Virus record (IMG/VR): IMGVR_UViG_3300017917_001342
Span: 62,001 to 126,000 of that record
Reading direction: 5' to 3' (one strand)
DNA: 64,000 bases
Origin: a virus
The stretch's first letter is position 1. Each line of letters starts with the position of its first letter. The notes under the pieces are model-generated. The model did not search any database, was not told where the DNA came from, and saw nothing but the letters and a program-made list of their open reading frames with translations. Of this stretch, positions 35,413 through 44,584 are shown piece after piece. The position numbers and the translations under genes were made by a program.

Positions 35413-36395
35413 GTCATACGCCTTTTGGTAATACTCATGTCTGTGCCACAGTGACAATGTGTTCTGGGACAGACAATTGTACCAGATCTGTTGCTTAGAT
35501 TTAAATGTGAGTCGTTGATATTACCTATAACACCAGAAACACCGCAACTGCCTAGCGTTATATCGCCATTGATTGCGATGTTTATGCTTGTGCCTATATC
35601 ACAGTGCCAGTCTAAGAAAAAGTTACGGCGTTCAGCAGTTAGTCTATTGCTGTTAACTGGTTGTGTTGTACCATCATCGTATCGTTCTATTACCATGCTG
35701 TGTCCAACACGATTATCTGGCTTTGGAAGAGATTGTTTAGATCTATTGCTATTTTGCATTAACCATTCGATCTTGCTTTTGTCTTTGTAATCATAGGGAT
35801 CTGCGTTAACACTCATTTCGTCTAGTATCGGTACATACTCCATAGTGACATTTTGCATTGCTGCCCATATAACATCTGCTTTGTCAAGCATTTGATCCCA
35901 ATGGTCCTCAGCCATCATCATTCTCACAGCAAGATAATTTACTTTGTCCTGAAGAAACACAGCATTTTCTAAGAACCGATCATGCTTTACCCATCCAGGA
36001 TGATAGCTTGCAACCACATCGTCAAATAAATGATAGTTGTGTTCCCACCAGTGCAATGGTCTAGACAGGTTAGTGTTGATTGCAACAGTTACTTTGCCTG
36101 GCAGTAGAGCCGAAACATAGTTGCAAACGTCTACTAGTATTGGCCAATGTGTGGGTTCACCTCCACTTAAAAATAGTTTTACTTTGTCATAGTGTTGACC
36201 TGTAAATCCGTTTAACAGTTTGTCCAGGTTACGCTTATATACTTCTATATTTAGATTTGGTATATCCCCGCCCCAGTTACCAGGGTTGCAATAGCCGCAG
36301 CGGAAATTGCAGGTATTACTGGTTTGCCAAGTTATGTTTAGCGTTTTACCGTTTAAGGCTTCTATAGCAATTAGGTTTTTATTGTCTAGCAGCAT
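35409..36395 (-). CDS. Radical SAM protein 7 (short, C-terminal cysteine cluster)
   Basis: A 328-residue protein with a different build. The core CNFRCGYCNPGNWGGDIP is near the N-terminus (about 28) and the extra cysteines are C-terminal (WHCDIGTS, GSCGVSG, and CPRTHCHCGTD), like SPASM-type tails. FLSGGEPTHW is the SAM motif. It may do a different step from the N-cluster enzymes around it. Confidence 0.87.
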   Translation of the reverse strand: MLLDNKNLIAIEALNGKTLNITWQTSNTCNFRCGYCNPGNWGGDIPNLNIEVYKRNLDKLLNGFTGQHYDKVKLFLSGGEPTHWPILVDVCNYVSALLPGKVTVAINTNLSRPLHWWEHNYHLFDDVVASYHPGWVKHDRFLENAVFLQDKVNYLAVRMMMAEDHWDQMLDKADVIWAAMQNVTMEYVPILDEMSVNADPYDYKDKSKIEWLMQNSNRSKQSLPKPDNRVGHSMVIERYDDGTTQPVNSNRLTAERRNFFLDWHCDIGTSINIAINGDITLGSCGVSGVIGNINDSHLNLSNRSGTIVCPRTHCHCGTDMSITKRRMT

Positions 36396-37638
36396 TTTGT
36401 AACTGATCTATTAAGTTTGGCCATATAACAGTATGATCTAAATTACGTAATTTGTCATTAACTAATAGCCAATCAACTAGTCTTGATTGCAGTTCAGTAT
36501 TGGTTGGATTTTTAAGCATCGCAGTTTTCATGTAGTCTACACCGTCGTGAAAATTACACAGCGTTCCACGTGGTATAGGTCTCAGTGTATTACGTAGTTT
36601 TTTCATTGCATCCTGACGCAGTTCAATTGGAATAACATCTACGCTGAGATATTGTGGATAGTCTAATATGATAGGATACCAAATTATGTTTTTAACGTAG
36701 TCTTCGGCAAGATAAACAAGCCATTGAATCAATGAATCTATACGATCGTAGTTTAATGCATTTACAACAGTATAGACCTTTAATGTTTTAGCTACATTAT
36801 GTTTTAGATACTGTGTAAAATTATGTGTTTTAGTTTGCCATTTAGTTGGATATCTGATATATTCGTCAACTTCATTTAAACCATCTATACTTATCTGTAT
36901 TTCAGTGTTGCTAAATTGTGCAAGACGATGTAGCAGTTTGTAATTCCAAACAGTGCAATTGGTAGTGAAACTAACGTGGCAAGAGTCATTGCCAGCATCT
37001 AACAGCATATCCAAGTATTGATAGATATTTGTGTCCATAGTTGGCTCACCACCAGTTATGTACAAACGCTTCAATGTTGGTGCTAGTTTTTTAAAGTTTT
37101 CTTTGCTAGATTCGTCCACAATATAGTTTGTGTTGACAAACTCAGTGCTGAGTTCGTTACGCCATGCATCTAACAACCATTGTGGTAACTCAGCAGACGC
37201 TACAGCTTCTGCTCGTTCTTCTGCAATTTTACTGCTGCTGCCACTCCAACAACCAACACATTTCAAGTTACAAGTTGTGCTTAGTCTCAAATCAAAACTG
37301 TTTGGTAACACTGTTGCCACAGTGCTTAGATCTAACATTTGGTCTATGTTATAGTCTCGATTAGCATGTGTTCTCGGACTGGGATTGCCTGCAGATTCAA
37401 TATCGTAACAGATTTTACAGTCATCTACAGGTTCACTATTGAGCATACGTCTACGCACATTTTGCATGTATGTGCCATTCCAGATGTCTTCAATCGGCTG
37501 CTTATTCCACAATACAGGTTTGTTATCGGCATCTTTGATCACAATGTTGTCGCTGATATTGCAACAGAGTTTGCATTGCCCTTGCGGTGTAGTATTGATG
37601 TTATGCCATGCTAATGCGCACAAGCTATTAGATTGCAT
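36379..37638 (-). CDS. Radical SAM protein 8
   Basis: A 419-residue protein. The N-terminal cysteines are LCALAWHN, CKLCCNI and CKICYDIES. The core is CNLKCVGCWSGSSSKI at about 117, and YITGGEPTMD is the SAM motif. It is a diverged member of the CC-type group, overlapping both neighbours by 11-17 nt. Confidence 0.87.
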   Translation of the reverse strand: MQSNSLCALAWHNINTTPQGQCKLCCNISDNIVIKDADNKPVLWNKQPIEDIWNGTYMQNVRRRMLNSEPVDDCKICYDIESAGNPSPRTHANRDYNIDQMLDLSTVATVLPNSFDLRLSTTCNLKCVGCWSGSSSKIAEERAEAVASAELPQWLLDAWRNELSTEFVNTNYIVDESSKENFKKLAPTLKRLYITGGEPTMDTNIYQYLDMLLDAGNDSCHVSFTTNCTVWNYKLLHRLAQFSNTEIQISIDGLNEVDEYIRYPTKWQTKTHNFTQYLKHNVAKTLKVYTVVNALNYDRIDSLIQWLVYLAEDYVKNIIWYPIILDYPQYLSVDVIPIELRQDAMKKLRNTLRPIPRGTLCNFHDGVDYMKTAMLKNPTNTELQSRLVDWLLVNDKLRNLDHTVIWPNLIDQLQNAARQ

Positions 37639-38851
37639 GATCTATACCTCTGAGTTCAGGAAACACATCTCTCCAACTTTCTTTGCGTATCTTGTCTAGT
37701 TTTGCAGTTTGGTGTGCCCATAATGGTAATAGGTCACTGTCATCGCTTTCATTCATAAATGAAACAATACCTTTAAATGCAGATACTGTATTGGAATTTG
37801 CATGGTTTTCTGTTAGCCATTCACAGTGTTTTTCAATTTTATCTGTAATTCGTTGTTTTATAGAAACAGGCAAAATTCTAGTACTGAAGTATTTTGGACT
37901 GGTTAGTTGATTAATTCTAATATTGTCAATATCCACATAGTCGTGCTGTACCCAGTCTTTGTGAAAGTCAGATAAGTGTTTGGCATTCCACATGCTTACG
38001 GTAGGTGTTATTTCAAAATACGCATTGGGCAATTCCTGCATCATGCGTTTTCTATTATTAACAACGTCTTTCCAAATCATGTTTTTACGAATGTATTCGC
38101 CGCGGTCGCCCATACCATCTAAACTAGCTGCGACTCGCAAATTTGGAAACTGTCTCCACAACTCAAAGAGATTACGTTGCTTGTAATCTAACTTTGTAAA
38201 ATTTGTAGTGTAGTTCAATTGTACGTCTGTTTTACCTATGCTTATCCAATAGTCTAATATGCGATAATGTTCATCTGTCATTAGACTTTCGCCGCCTGCA
38301 AAGTACACTTCTTCGGTATTTTGCAAATGCGGTAACAGTTGTTCCCAAAAATCGCCTGATTGATTTATGTTTAAAATTCTAGGCGATTTATAACTTGCAT
38401 CCATCATTAGTGAATCATCATACCAACTGCTGCTCAATTGTGGTCCGCAGGTTCTACAACGCAAATTGCATATGTTACTAAAACGAACATCCAGATAAAC
38501 CAAATTGACTTTTTCAACTGTGCCGTCCATTTGAGTAGTGTTTACTAAATTGCTGTGATGTGCATAGGCTTCGTTGGCATGATTTCTCAGGGTAAATGTG
38601 CCGTGCCGCTCAACATCGTAACATCTACTGCATGCAGGAGTTTCTTTACCTTCTAACATATTTTTACGCAGCTCTCGCATGCGTTCGCTGTTCCAAATTT
38701 CGTTTAAACGCTGTTGGTTGGTATTGCCAACAGTCCAATTGGTATCACTCATACAGCAGGGAAACACATCACCATTTGGCCACATATGCATGTGTACCCA
38801 TGGCATCATGCAAAATACTTTATTGTCGGGTATCATATCAATTTTCCGCAT
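37628..38851 (-). CDS. Radical SAM protein 9
   Basis: A 407-residue protein. VFCMMPWVHMHMWPNG, CCMSD and CSRCYDVE are in the auxiliary region. The core is CNLRCRTCGPQLSSSWYDD at about 131, and YFAGGESLMT replaces the usual GGEP with GGES. It is most like radical SAM protein 3. It overlaps the next gene upstream by 19 nt. Confidence 0.87.
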   Translation of the reverse strand: MRKIDMIPDNKVFCMMPWVHMHMWPNGDVFPCCMSDTNWTVGNTNQQRLNEIWNSERMRELRKNMLEGKETPACSRCYDVERHGTFTLRNHANEAYAHHSNLVNTTQMDGTVEKVNLVYLDVRFSNICNLRCRTCGPQLSSSWYDDSLMMDASYKSPRILNINQSGDFWEQLLPHLQNTEEVYFAGGESLMTDEHYRILDYWISIGKTDVQLNYTTNFTKLDYKQRNLFELWRQFPNLRVAASLDGMGDRGEYIRKNMIWKDVVNNRKRMMQELPNAYFEITPTVSMWNAKHLSDFHKDWVQHDYVDIDNIRINQLTSPKYFSTRILPVSIKQRITDKIEKHCEWLTENHANSNTVSAFKGIVSFMNESDDSDLLPLWAHQTAKLDKIRKESWRDVFPELRGIDHAI

Positions 38852-40212
38852 TCGTTATAGAACTCAATTAGTTCTGGGAATGTCTTTACAAAATCAGTGG
38901 CCCTACGACGGTCGTGTTCGTTGAACCATGCGTAAAAGTCTCTGCGTCCTGTATACAATTTATCATTGTCGTAGTGTGTGGTTTCCATGTAGTGTACAAC
39001 ACGCCTAAACTTGTCTACTTCTAAACTACCAAAGAGATTCTTATCTAAATCATCTTCGTTTACTTCCATAAACTCTAGACATTCTTTGAGATAAGGTAGA
39101 AACTGTTCTTTTGGCAATAGATTTATGTCATACTGCAATGGTTCTCTTAGATACGGTGTGTCGAATCGCACGTTGCGCATAGTGCGTCTTTCACCAGATG
39201 GCTTTGGTGCAAAACGTTTACGCCATTCCAACATTTTGATCAACAGCAATTTAAAGTTGGGAACACTGAGTATGTTATAGGTCATCATCATACTAACTGA
39301 TTGTCCACTCAGTGTCATGTAAGTATCTAGGTTTTTCTCCCATTGACCAAGATCAAGCCCGGTTCGTATGTACTCGGCCTGCGGTCCCCAAGTGTCAATA
39401 CTGGTGAACAGTGTAAAATCTTTAATACACTTGTTGTCTATAAGTTCTCGTATCTTAGTAGCAAGGCGGTTGACAAGTATCGGCTTAACGCCTAAGTTGC
39501 TGTTTATGTTAAGTTCCAGTTTTGGCATAGGGTTAGCAGCGAGGTCGTCAAGCAATGTCCAGGTACTTTTATGTAGCAGTGGTTCGCCGCCAGTTATGCG
39601 CAGTATGTTTACACTGTCTCGCACAGTTGGCCACCATCGCCACCACGCATCTACAAATGGGTTATCAGCTTCTTCATAGATTTTTAACCAATCTATATCA
39701 CATTTGTGATTCACAACCATGTCATACGGACCGTGATCGCGTATTTCATTATAGAATTTGCTAGATGCTTTGGGATGGCAGTATCCGCATTTGAAATTGC
39801 ATTCATTGCCGAAACTGACTTCTATGTATTCTGGCGCTACTGGAAAATCTGCACCCTTGGCTTTGATTTCATCATATCGGTCTTGTCTAAAAATACTGCT
39901 GTTACGTATATGTCTATCGCTTATTAAATCTCTGTTGAGATTTTCAATGTTCCAGCAGTATTGGCATCCACTAGGCTGTCGACCATTTAACAATGCTCGT
40001 CGTTCTGCTTTTTTGTGTTCAGTATTGTGTAATGCACTGGGATCCCAACCTATACGCTTTTCGTCTATCTTATGCGGAGCAGGATGATAACAGCTATGTG
40101 TTTCACCAGTTTGAAGATATATAGTTGTATGATGCCATTTAGCCATACAAAATGTAGGACTAATAGCATCCATCAACGGTCTGAGTTCATCTATTTTTTT
40201 ACGATCTACCAT
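38833..40212 (-). CDS. Radical SAM protein 10 (CYHP subfamily), first of the run
   Basis: A 459-residue protein. SPTFCMAKWHHTTIYLQTG, CYHP and CQYCWNIEN are in the N-terminal region. The core is CNFKCGYCHPKASSKFYNEI, and RITGGEPLLH is the SAM motif. It is the promoter-proximal gene of a minus-strand run to 24093. The genes overlap or lie within a few bases of each other, except for about 40-nt and 60-nt gaps. Confidence 0.87.
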   Translation of the reverse strand: MVDRKKIDELRPLMDAISPTFCMAKWHHTTIYLQTGETHSCYHPAPHKIDEKRIGWDPSALHNTEHKKAERRALLNGRQPSGCQYCWNIENLNRDLISDRHIRNSSIFRQDRYDEIKAKGADFPVAPEYIEVSFGNECNFKCGYCHPKASSKFYNEIRDHGPYDMVVNHKCDIDWLKIYEEADNPFVDAWWRWWPTVRDSVNILRITGGEPLLHKSTWTLLDDLAANPMPKLELNINSNLGVKPILVNRLATKIRELIDNKCIKDFTLFTSIDTWGPQAEYIRTGLDLGQWEKNLDTYMTLSGQSVSMMMTYNILSVPNFKLLLIKMLEWRKRFAPKPSGERRTMRNVRFDTPYLREPLQYDINLLPKEQFLPYLKECLEFMEVNEDDLDKNLFGSLEVDKFRRVVHYMETTHYDNDKLYTGRRDFYAWFNEHDRRRATDFVKTFPELIEFYNECGKLI

Positions 40213-40249
40213 CTTGTTAGTATAAGAAGTTATTGCGGTTTACGCTAGT

Positions 40250-40305
40250 CTGTTAATAATATTTTAACAGCACCCTTGAAAAAACATAGTTATATATGCA
40301 TATAT
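40250..40305. promoter_or_regulatory. Divergent control region with two palindromes
   Basis: CTGTTAATAATATTTTAACAG (40250-40270) is a near-perfect inverted repeat, and ATATATGCATATAT (40292-40305) is a perfect palindrome. They lie between the radical SAM run (start 40212) and the plus-strand small gene at 40329. They are candidate operators; no clear sigma70 or late box was found for the radical SAM run. Confidence 0.45.
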
Positions 40306-40328
40306 AGTATGTAGAAATGGAGTTTGCA

Positions 40329-40499
40329 ATGAGTGACGGCACTGCGCCAACTGGCAAGTCAAAAGCTACTATCATACTTCCGCAAGTCAAAAAACCAAAC
40401 CTTGCAGAAATTCGCAAAGGACCAAATGGATTTGGTCAAAACAAACCCCAACAGACATTTAAAAATTCTATACGGCGGTCCGGACCGCGCGGCGGTTAA
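40329..40499 (+). CDS. Small basic peptide, 56 aa
   Basis: The start MSDGTAPTGK was chosen because GGAG lies 6 nt upstream; an in-frame ATG is 12 nt earlier. The peptide has a hydrophobic strand (KATIILPQVK), a basic C-terminus and ends RRSGPRGG. It is divergent from the ten-gene radical SAM run and followed by the sigma factor. Function unknown; a RiPP precursor role is only a speculation from its position and GG end. Confidence 0.55.
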   Translation: MSDGTAPTGKSKATIILPQVKKPNLAEIRKGPNGFGQNKPQQTFKNSIRRSGPRGG

Positions 40500-40504
40500 T
40501 TTAC

Positions 40505-40533
40505 TTGACAGTACCGTAAAGGTATGTTAATGT
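40505..40533 (+). promoter_or_regulatory. Early promoter for sigma factor
   Basis: TTGACA (40505-40510), 17-nt spacer, TAATGT (40528-40533). The position rules out the ATGs at 40524 and 40530 as starts of the sigma gene. Confidence 0.55.
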
Positions 40534-40574
40534 GTCTTCGGCTATATCTCTCACCAACAATGGAGCAACGTTAC

Positions 40575-42029
40575 ATGATAAAGAGCAATAAATCCAAACC
40601 TATTGAACAGCAAACAATGAAAGATTTAGACCCTGTACGAATTTATCTAAAGGACGTTGGTAAAACTCCTCTGCTAAATCACGCTAAAGAAATTGAACTT
40701 AGCAAAACTATTGAAAGCAGTAACCAAACCATTATGGATACACTGTTTGCTATTCCGATGTCTGCGCAGACTGTTAACGATTGGATTACAGAAATTCTCA
40801 ATGGTGTTAAAACCGCAGATGAAGTATTTGATATTGAACTTCAAAGCGATGGTACCATACCTGATTCATTAATGACTAATCTGCAAGATATTAAAAATAT
40901 CTGCGACGCATATGTAAAAAATACCTCTGACAAACAACTCAAAATTCAATTGATTGATGCATTTAACAACACACCACTGTTGACATCTAGTATTGCAATT
41001 ATGATGGACAAAATCCAAGAAATTAACAAAAAGCTACTAGAAGGCGACGGTGCAATTATGCGCTTAGCAATTGATAGCGGCATTAATCGCAATGAATTTA
41101 TCAATTGCTATGTTGGACACGAAGATCTATTGTGGCTTGGTGATAAACAGGGTCCTGCTTGGGAAAAACTACAACGTAAACACAATCAGTTGATGATGCA
41201 TGTGGGTGCAATGCAAGAGCAAGCTGCAAACGCAGGTCTTACTATTAATGAATTGCGTACAGCAGTGAGAGTACTTCGCGCACAGGCAAAGATAAAAGAA
41301 GAAGCAATCAGTCATATGGTAAATGCAAACCTGCGACTGGTAGTTAGTATTGCTAAGAAATATAATCAAAATGGCAATACACAACTGTTAGATTTGATTC
41401 AAGAAGGCAACATCGGTCTTATCAAAGCAGTTGAAAAGTTCAAGTGGCAACTTGGCTATCGCTTTAGTACCTACGCAACTTGGTGGATCAGGCAAGCAAT
41501 TATCAAAACTGCAACTGAAAATAATCGTACTATTCGTATTCCAAGTCATGTGCTTGACACTATCAAAAAGATCAACACAGTCAGCAAAGAGTACATGTAC
41601 AGAACTGGTCGCGAACCGAGCAATGCAGAACTTGCAAAACTGTTGGATTGCGATGAAGAAAAAATTGCAAGAACTATGCGTGTTGCAAAAGATCCAATCA
41701 GTTTAGAAACACCAGTTGGCAACGACGAAGAAGGCAAACTTGGCAATCTCATTGAAGATGTTGAATCAGAAAACGCATTTGATCAAATTTCTCGTGCAGA
41801 TATCAACAAAGTTATCAGTGATGCACTTGAAGGTCTTAGCAGCCGTGAAGAACGTGTATTGCGTATGCGATTTGGCATCGGTACAATGCGCGAATACACA
41901 CTAGAAGAAATTGGTAACAAATTCAATGTTACCAGAGAACGTGTGCGTCAAATTGAAAACAAAGCACTTAGCAGGCTTAAACATCCGCAACGTGCTAAAG
42001 AGTTGCTAAACGCAATAACAGATCAATAA
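40575..42029 (+). CDS. RNA polymerase sigma factor, RpoD-like
   Basis: A 484-residue sigma70-family protein with the primary-sigma layout. The region 1.2-like start is [17 protein letters not shown] long non-conserved insert follows. Region 2 is [31 protein letters not shown] and [13 protein letters not shown]. Region 3 is [13 protein letters not shown]. Region 4 has [12 protein letters not shown] and the helix-turn-helix [20 protein letters not shown]. Full RpoD-like sigmas are rare in phages, whose sigmas are usually short. It would redirect host polymerase to phage promoters. Start [10 protein letters not shown] chosen by promoter position and GGAG. Confidence 0.88.
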   Translation: MIKSNKSKPIEQQTMKDLDPVRIYLKDVGKTPLLNHAKEIELSKTIESSNQTIMDTLFAIPMSAQTVNDWITEILNGVKTADEVFDIELQSDGTIPDSLMTNLQDIKNICDAYVKNTSDKQLKIQLIDAFNNTPLLTSSIAIMMDKIQEINKKLLEGDGAIMRLAIDSGINRNEFINCYVGHEDLLWLGDKQGPAWEKLQRKHNQLMMHVGAMQEQAANAGLTINELRTAVRVLRAQAKIKEEAISHMVNANLRLVVSIAKKYNQNGNTQLLDLIQEGNIGLIKAVEKFKWQLGYRFSTYATWWIRQAIIKTATENNRTIRIPSHVLDTIKKINTVSKEYMYRTGREPSNAELAKLLDCDEEKIARTMRVAKDPISLETPVGNDEEGKLGNLIEDVESENAFDQISRADINKVISDALEGLSSREERVLRMRFGIGTMREYTLEEIGNKFNVTRERVRQIENKALSRLKHPQRAKELLNAITDQ

Positions 42030-42033
42030 TAAC

Positions 42034-42062
42034 AAAAAAGCCCTGCATTGCAGGGCTTTTTT
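42034..42062. terminator. Bidirectional Rho-independent terminator
   Basis: AAAAAAGCCCTGC with GCAGGGCTTTTTT forms a strong hairpin between the convergent sigma and superoxide dismutase genes. Confidence 0.9.
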
Positions 42063-42600
42063 ATGTACCAGCTAGTCTGTGATTTATCACTGACCAATCT
42101 ATTATTTGCCAAATCTTTTTGAGATATTCGTCTTTGTCCCACTTGTAATCCAACGCCCAACTGTGTTCCCACATATCAATTGGTAACAGTACATCTTTGA
42201 CTATCTTGTGGTTTTTTATAGTTTTTATCTCGCCATTCTTAGCAAGATACACCCAGCCGGAACCTTGTATAGTTTTTGCAGCAGCAGTTACCGCACGCTT
42301 AAAGTCTGCAAAATCGTTGTGTTTGTTTTCAATTAATTCCAAGCTAGCACCGTGCGGCTTGTTATTTGTTTTTGGTGCAGCAAATTGTGACCAATAGATG
42401 GCATGTAAAAATGCACCTGCTTCGTTGAAGTCTGGATCACCTTCACCTTTGTTAAATTTGTCTACATAGGCCTTGGTAAGATGATCATAATGATAAACCA
42501 CGGTGTCTTTACTCAACACAGGTTCAAGTGCATCTCGTGCATATGGTAATGGATCTAGTGTTAATTTTTTATTAGATTCTGTTAATTGTGCAAGTTTCAT
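42061..42600 (-). CDS. Iron/manganese superoxide dismutase
   Basis: A 179-residue protein. The SOD pattern is LPYARDALEPVLSKDTVVYHYDHL (first metal His), FLHAIYWSQF (second His), GSGWVYLAKNGE, and the DxWEH end LPIDMWEHSWALDY (Asp and His ligands) with WQIIDWSVINHR. It removes superoxide. The N-terminal 12 residues (MKLAQLTESNKK) are extra to the family and resemble leaders of other proteins here. The start at 42600 was chosen because a late box ends 5 nt upstream; ATG 42618 lies within the box. Confidence 0.85.
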   Translation of the reverse strand: MKLAQLTESNKKLTLDPLPYARDALEPVLSKDTVVYHYDHLTKAYVDKFNKGEGDPDFNEAGAFLHAIYWSQFAAPKTNNKPHGASLELIENKHNDFADFKRAVTAAAKTIQGSGWVYLAKNGEIKTIKNHKIVKDVLLPIDMWEHSWALDYKWDKDEYLKKIWQIIDWSVINHRLAGT

Positions 42601-42605
42601 AACAA

Positions 42606-42611
42606 TATTTA
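42606..42611 (-). promoter_or_regulatory. Late promoter TATAAATA
   Basis: TTTATAAATATTGTT then ATG at 42600 on the minus strand; 5-nt gap predicts a leaderless SOD mRNA. Confidence 0.65.
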
Positions 42612-42682
42612 TAAACAAAATTTGGCATTATGCAAAGTCATCTAACATAATGATTGCAATGCAATATTTTGGAGACCCTTGC

Positions 42683-42898
42683 ATGATAAAATCACAGACT
42701 AAAAACAGAGTTTATGTTGAGTGCAGTGAAACAGAACGCAAAGTAAAAGGTCGTATCATACTAAAAGAAGACGCTAAGCTTGAAGTAGAAATGCCAACTG
42801 GACATGTGTTAGTTATGAATCGTAAAAACAAACGCAGCCCGTTTGTTATGCGAATGGGACAGTTAGAATTTTACAGCGACGGTAAAGAAATCAGCTAG
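42683..42898 (+). CDS. Small hypothetical beta protein, 71 aa
   Basis: The start MIKSQTKNRV has GGAGA about 8 nt upstream; in-frame ATGs further up lack one. Alternating hydrophobic strands (RVYVECSETE, KGRIILKEDAKLEVEM, HVLVMNRKNKR) suggest a small beta barrel. It is convergent with the next gene (8-nt overlap). Function unknown. Confidence 0.65.
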   Translation: MIKSQTKNRVYVECSETERKVKGRIILKEDAKLEVEMPTGHVLVMNRKNKRSPFVMRMGQLEFYSDGKEIS

Positions 42899-43256
42899 GA
42901 TTATATGCGAATCCGGTGAACACAAAACTGCATTGACCTTTTTTGCTTTCGACAATAATAGTTTCACCAGTTGCTATACAGATTTCCTGCCACTGAGCCA
43001 TATGGTTCGGTGGCATTACTGTTTCGTATGAAATATAACTGGCAATACCAGAACCCGTAGTTTGACCTAATGCAATAGTAACAAAATCAGTGTCGCGTCC
43101 GTAATCTGCTACAATGTTACCAGAAATAACTTCTGAGTTGCCTTGATTAACAACTAACAACTGACCCATTACACCTACATTAGATGCAGGTACAGTGTAC
43201 ATAATAGTAGGGTCTCTTGGACTTGGTTTATTTTCTATTAGAACAGCCTGTGACAT
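42891..43256 (-). CDS. Putative virion protein, 121 aa
   Basis: A beta-rich protein with MYTVPASNVGVMGQLLVVNQG and TIIVESKKGQCSFVFTGFAY, as in small phage fibre or head-decoration proteins. It has TAAATA 15 nt and GAGG 9 nt before the ATG. It ends a minus-strand run of fibre-region genes. The structural role is inferred from composition and position. Confidence 0.6.
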   Translation of the reverse strand: MSQAVLIENKPSPRDPTIMYTVPASNVGVMGQLLVVNQGNSEVISGNIVADYGRDTDFVTIALGQTTGSGIASYISYETVMPPNHMAQWQEICIATGETIIVESKKGQCSFVFTGFAYNPS

Positions 43257-43283
43257 GTGTATCCTCTACTATATTTAACACAG

Positions 43284-43946
43284 TTAAATCAATCCAGGCT
43301 TTACCAAATCATGTGTAAATGCAAATGTACCCAGGTGTGATAGTTTGTCACTTAACTCTGTATCAATCCAAACTTTATGACCCAGAGATCTAGCTTGTTT
43401 ACAAAAATAAAAATCCTCGCCCATATGATCTTGTGTTTCGGCAACCCATACTGTTTGAAAATATGGTTTTGTCATTTGTTTAAGAACTTGTATTTCTACT
43501 AACATACAACCCATGCCAACTGCTTCCACTTCTACTAGATCTCTAGATGTGTCATTGATCAAATAGCTGCGCCAGTCGTGAAGTTTAGAATACGCAACAG
43601 TTTTATGAGGATATTGCCTTGTTACATAATTGCCAGCTACGATTGACTGGTTGTGATTTAACAACCGCTGTATTGTGTCAGGTGGGAACATCATGTCACT
43701 ATCCAACCATAATGCATGAGTACTACCAGCTTCCAATGCCATATCGGCTAGCTGATCTCTTTGGTTAACAATTAACGTACCCATGCAAAAATGTGGCAAC
43801 ACATCAATACCTATAGATTGACTGTATTGTATAAGCTTTGACAAATCAAACGCAAATGCACTGTGTACCATATCTCTACACGGTACACAGATACTGACCT
43901 GTGCATTTTTTGCCTTGGCAGTGGCTTGTTTTAACATACTGCTCAT
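43284..43946 (-). CDS. Glycosyltransferase, GT-A fold
   Basis: A 220-residue protein. QVSICVPCRDMVHSAFA is the nucleotide-binding strand, HALWLDSDMMFPPDTI at about 77 holds the DxD metal motif, and ITDGEDFYFC-like MGEDFYFCKQARSLG at about 172 is the acceptor/base region. It transfers a sugar from an NDP-sugar, possibly to a virion or surface glycan. It overlaps the coiled-coil gene by 4 nt. Confidence 0.8.
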   Translation of the reverse strand: MSSMLKQATAKAKNAQVSICVPCRDMVHSAFAFDLSKLIQYSQSIGIDVLPHFCMGTLIVNQRDQLADMALEAGSTHALWLDSDMMFPPDTIQRLLNHNQSIVAGNYVTRQYPHKTVAYSKLHDWRSYLINDTSRDLVEVEAVGMGCMLVEIQVLKQMTKPYFQTVWVAETQDHMGEDFYFCKQARSLGHKVWIDTELSDKLSHLGTFAFTHDLVKPGLI

Positions 43947-44530
43947 GTGTTATTCGTATCTTCCGCAGGTTGATTTTCTGCATCTTCTGTTACAGATTTA
44001 AGAAAGTCTGCAAATTTTGTCGCAGCGATTACAGTATTTTTATAATCGTTTAATGGCAATAATGCAAGCTTAGACATGGTTTCTTTACTGGATTTGCCAT
44101 CTACTAACAGTTCTATACCAAGTTCTCTACCAAGAGTTTCACACCAGTGTGCGTCTTCTGCAACATCAACTGTATTGATAGTATCTTCTAACTCTTCATC
44201 TGAAAACGCCGACAACCAATCATTGATCTGTGCTTGCATGGCTTCTAAATCTTTGATTTGACGTTCTAGTTGTTTGATTTTAGAAAATGCAATGCGTTGT
44301 CTGATTGCCAATTCTAAATGATCATCATACTTTGTCAGTTCGTGATTTATTAGATCTATTTCGGCGTGTAGTATCTGAGTTTGGTCATGCAGTTCTTCTA
44401 GTTGTCGAAGTGCATATCGCAACTGACGGTGTAATTTGCCCTGCATATCCAACTCAAAATGCACAAACTCATAGTGAGTACGCACTGGCATTTTATTAAT
44501 AAGTTGTCTGACTACATTGATGTTTAACAT
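43943..44530 (-). CDS. Coiled-coil protein
   Basis: A 195-residue protein. Residues 25-115 are a long predicted coiled coil (RQLRYALRQLEELHDQTQIL, IKQLERQIKDLEAMQAQI), then a helical acidic tail. It could be a fibre-assembly chaperone or scaffold given its neighbours, but no motif supports that directly. Confidence 0.6.
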   Translation of the reverse strand: MLNINVVRQLINKMPVRTHYEFVHFELDMQGKLHRQLRYALRQLEELHDQTQILHAEIDLINHELTKYDDHLELAIRQRIAFSKIKQLERQIKDLEAMQAQINDWLSAFSDEELEDTINTVDVAEDAHWCETLGRELGIELLVDGKSSKETMSKLALLPLNDYKNTVIAATKFADFLKSVTEDAENQPAEDTNNT

Positions 44531-44584
44531 GATGCGATTCCTACTAGGTTAAAATTGTGTAGCAGAAATACTGTTGGTTCAATA

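Noticed and set aside
40575-42029. Window as bacterial chromosome because of RpoD, FdxA and SOD
   Set aside because: Late boxes, fibres, spanins, holin, endolysin, RNA ligase and gene overlaps surround them on both sides.
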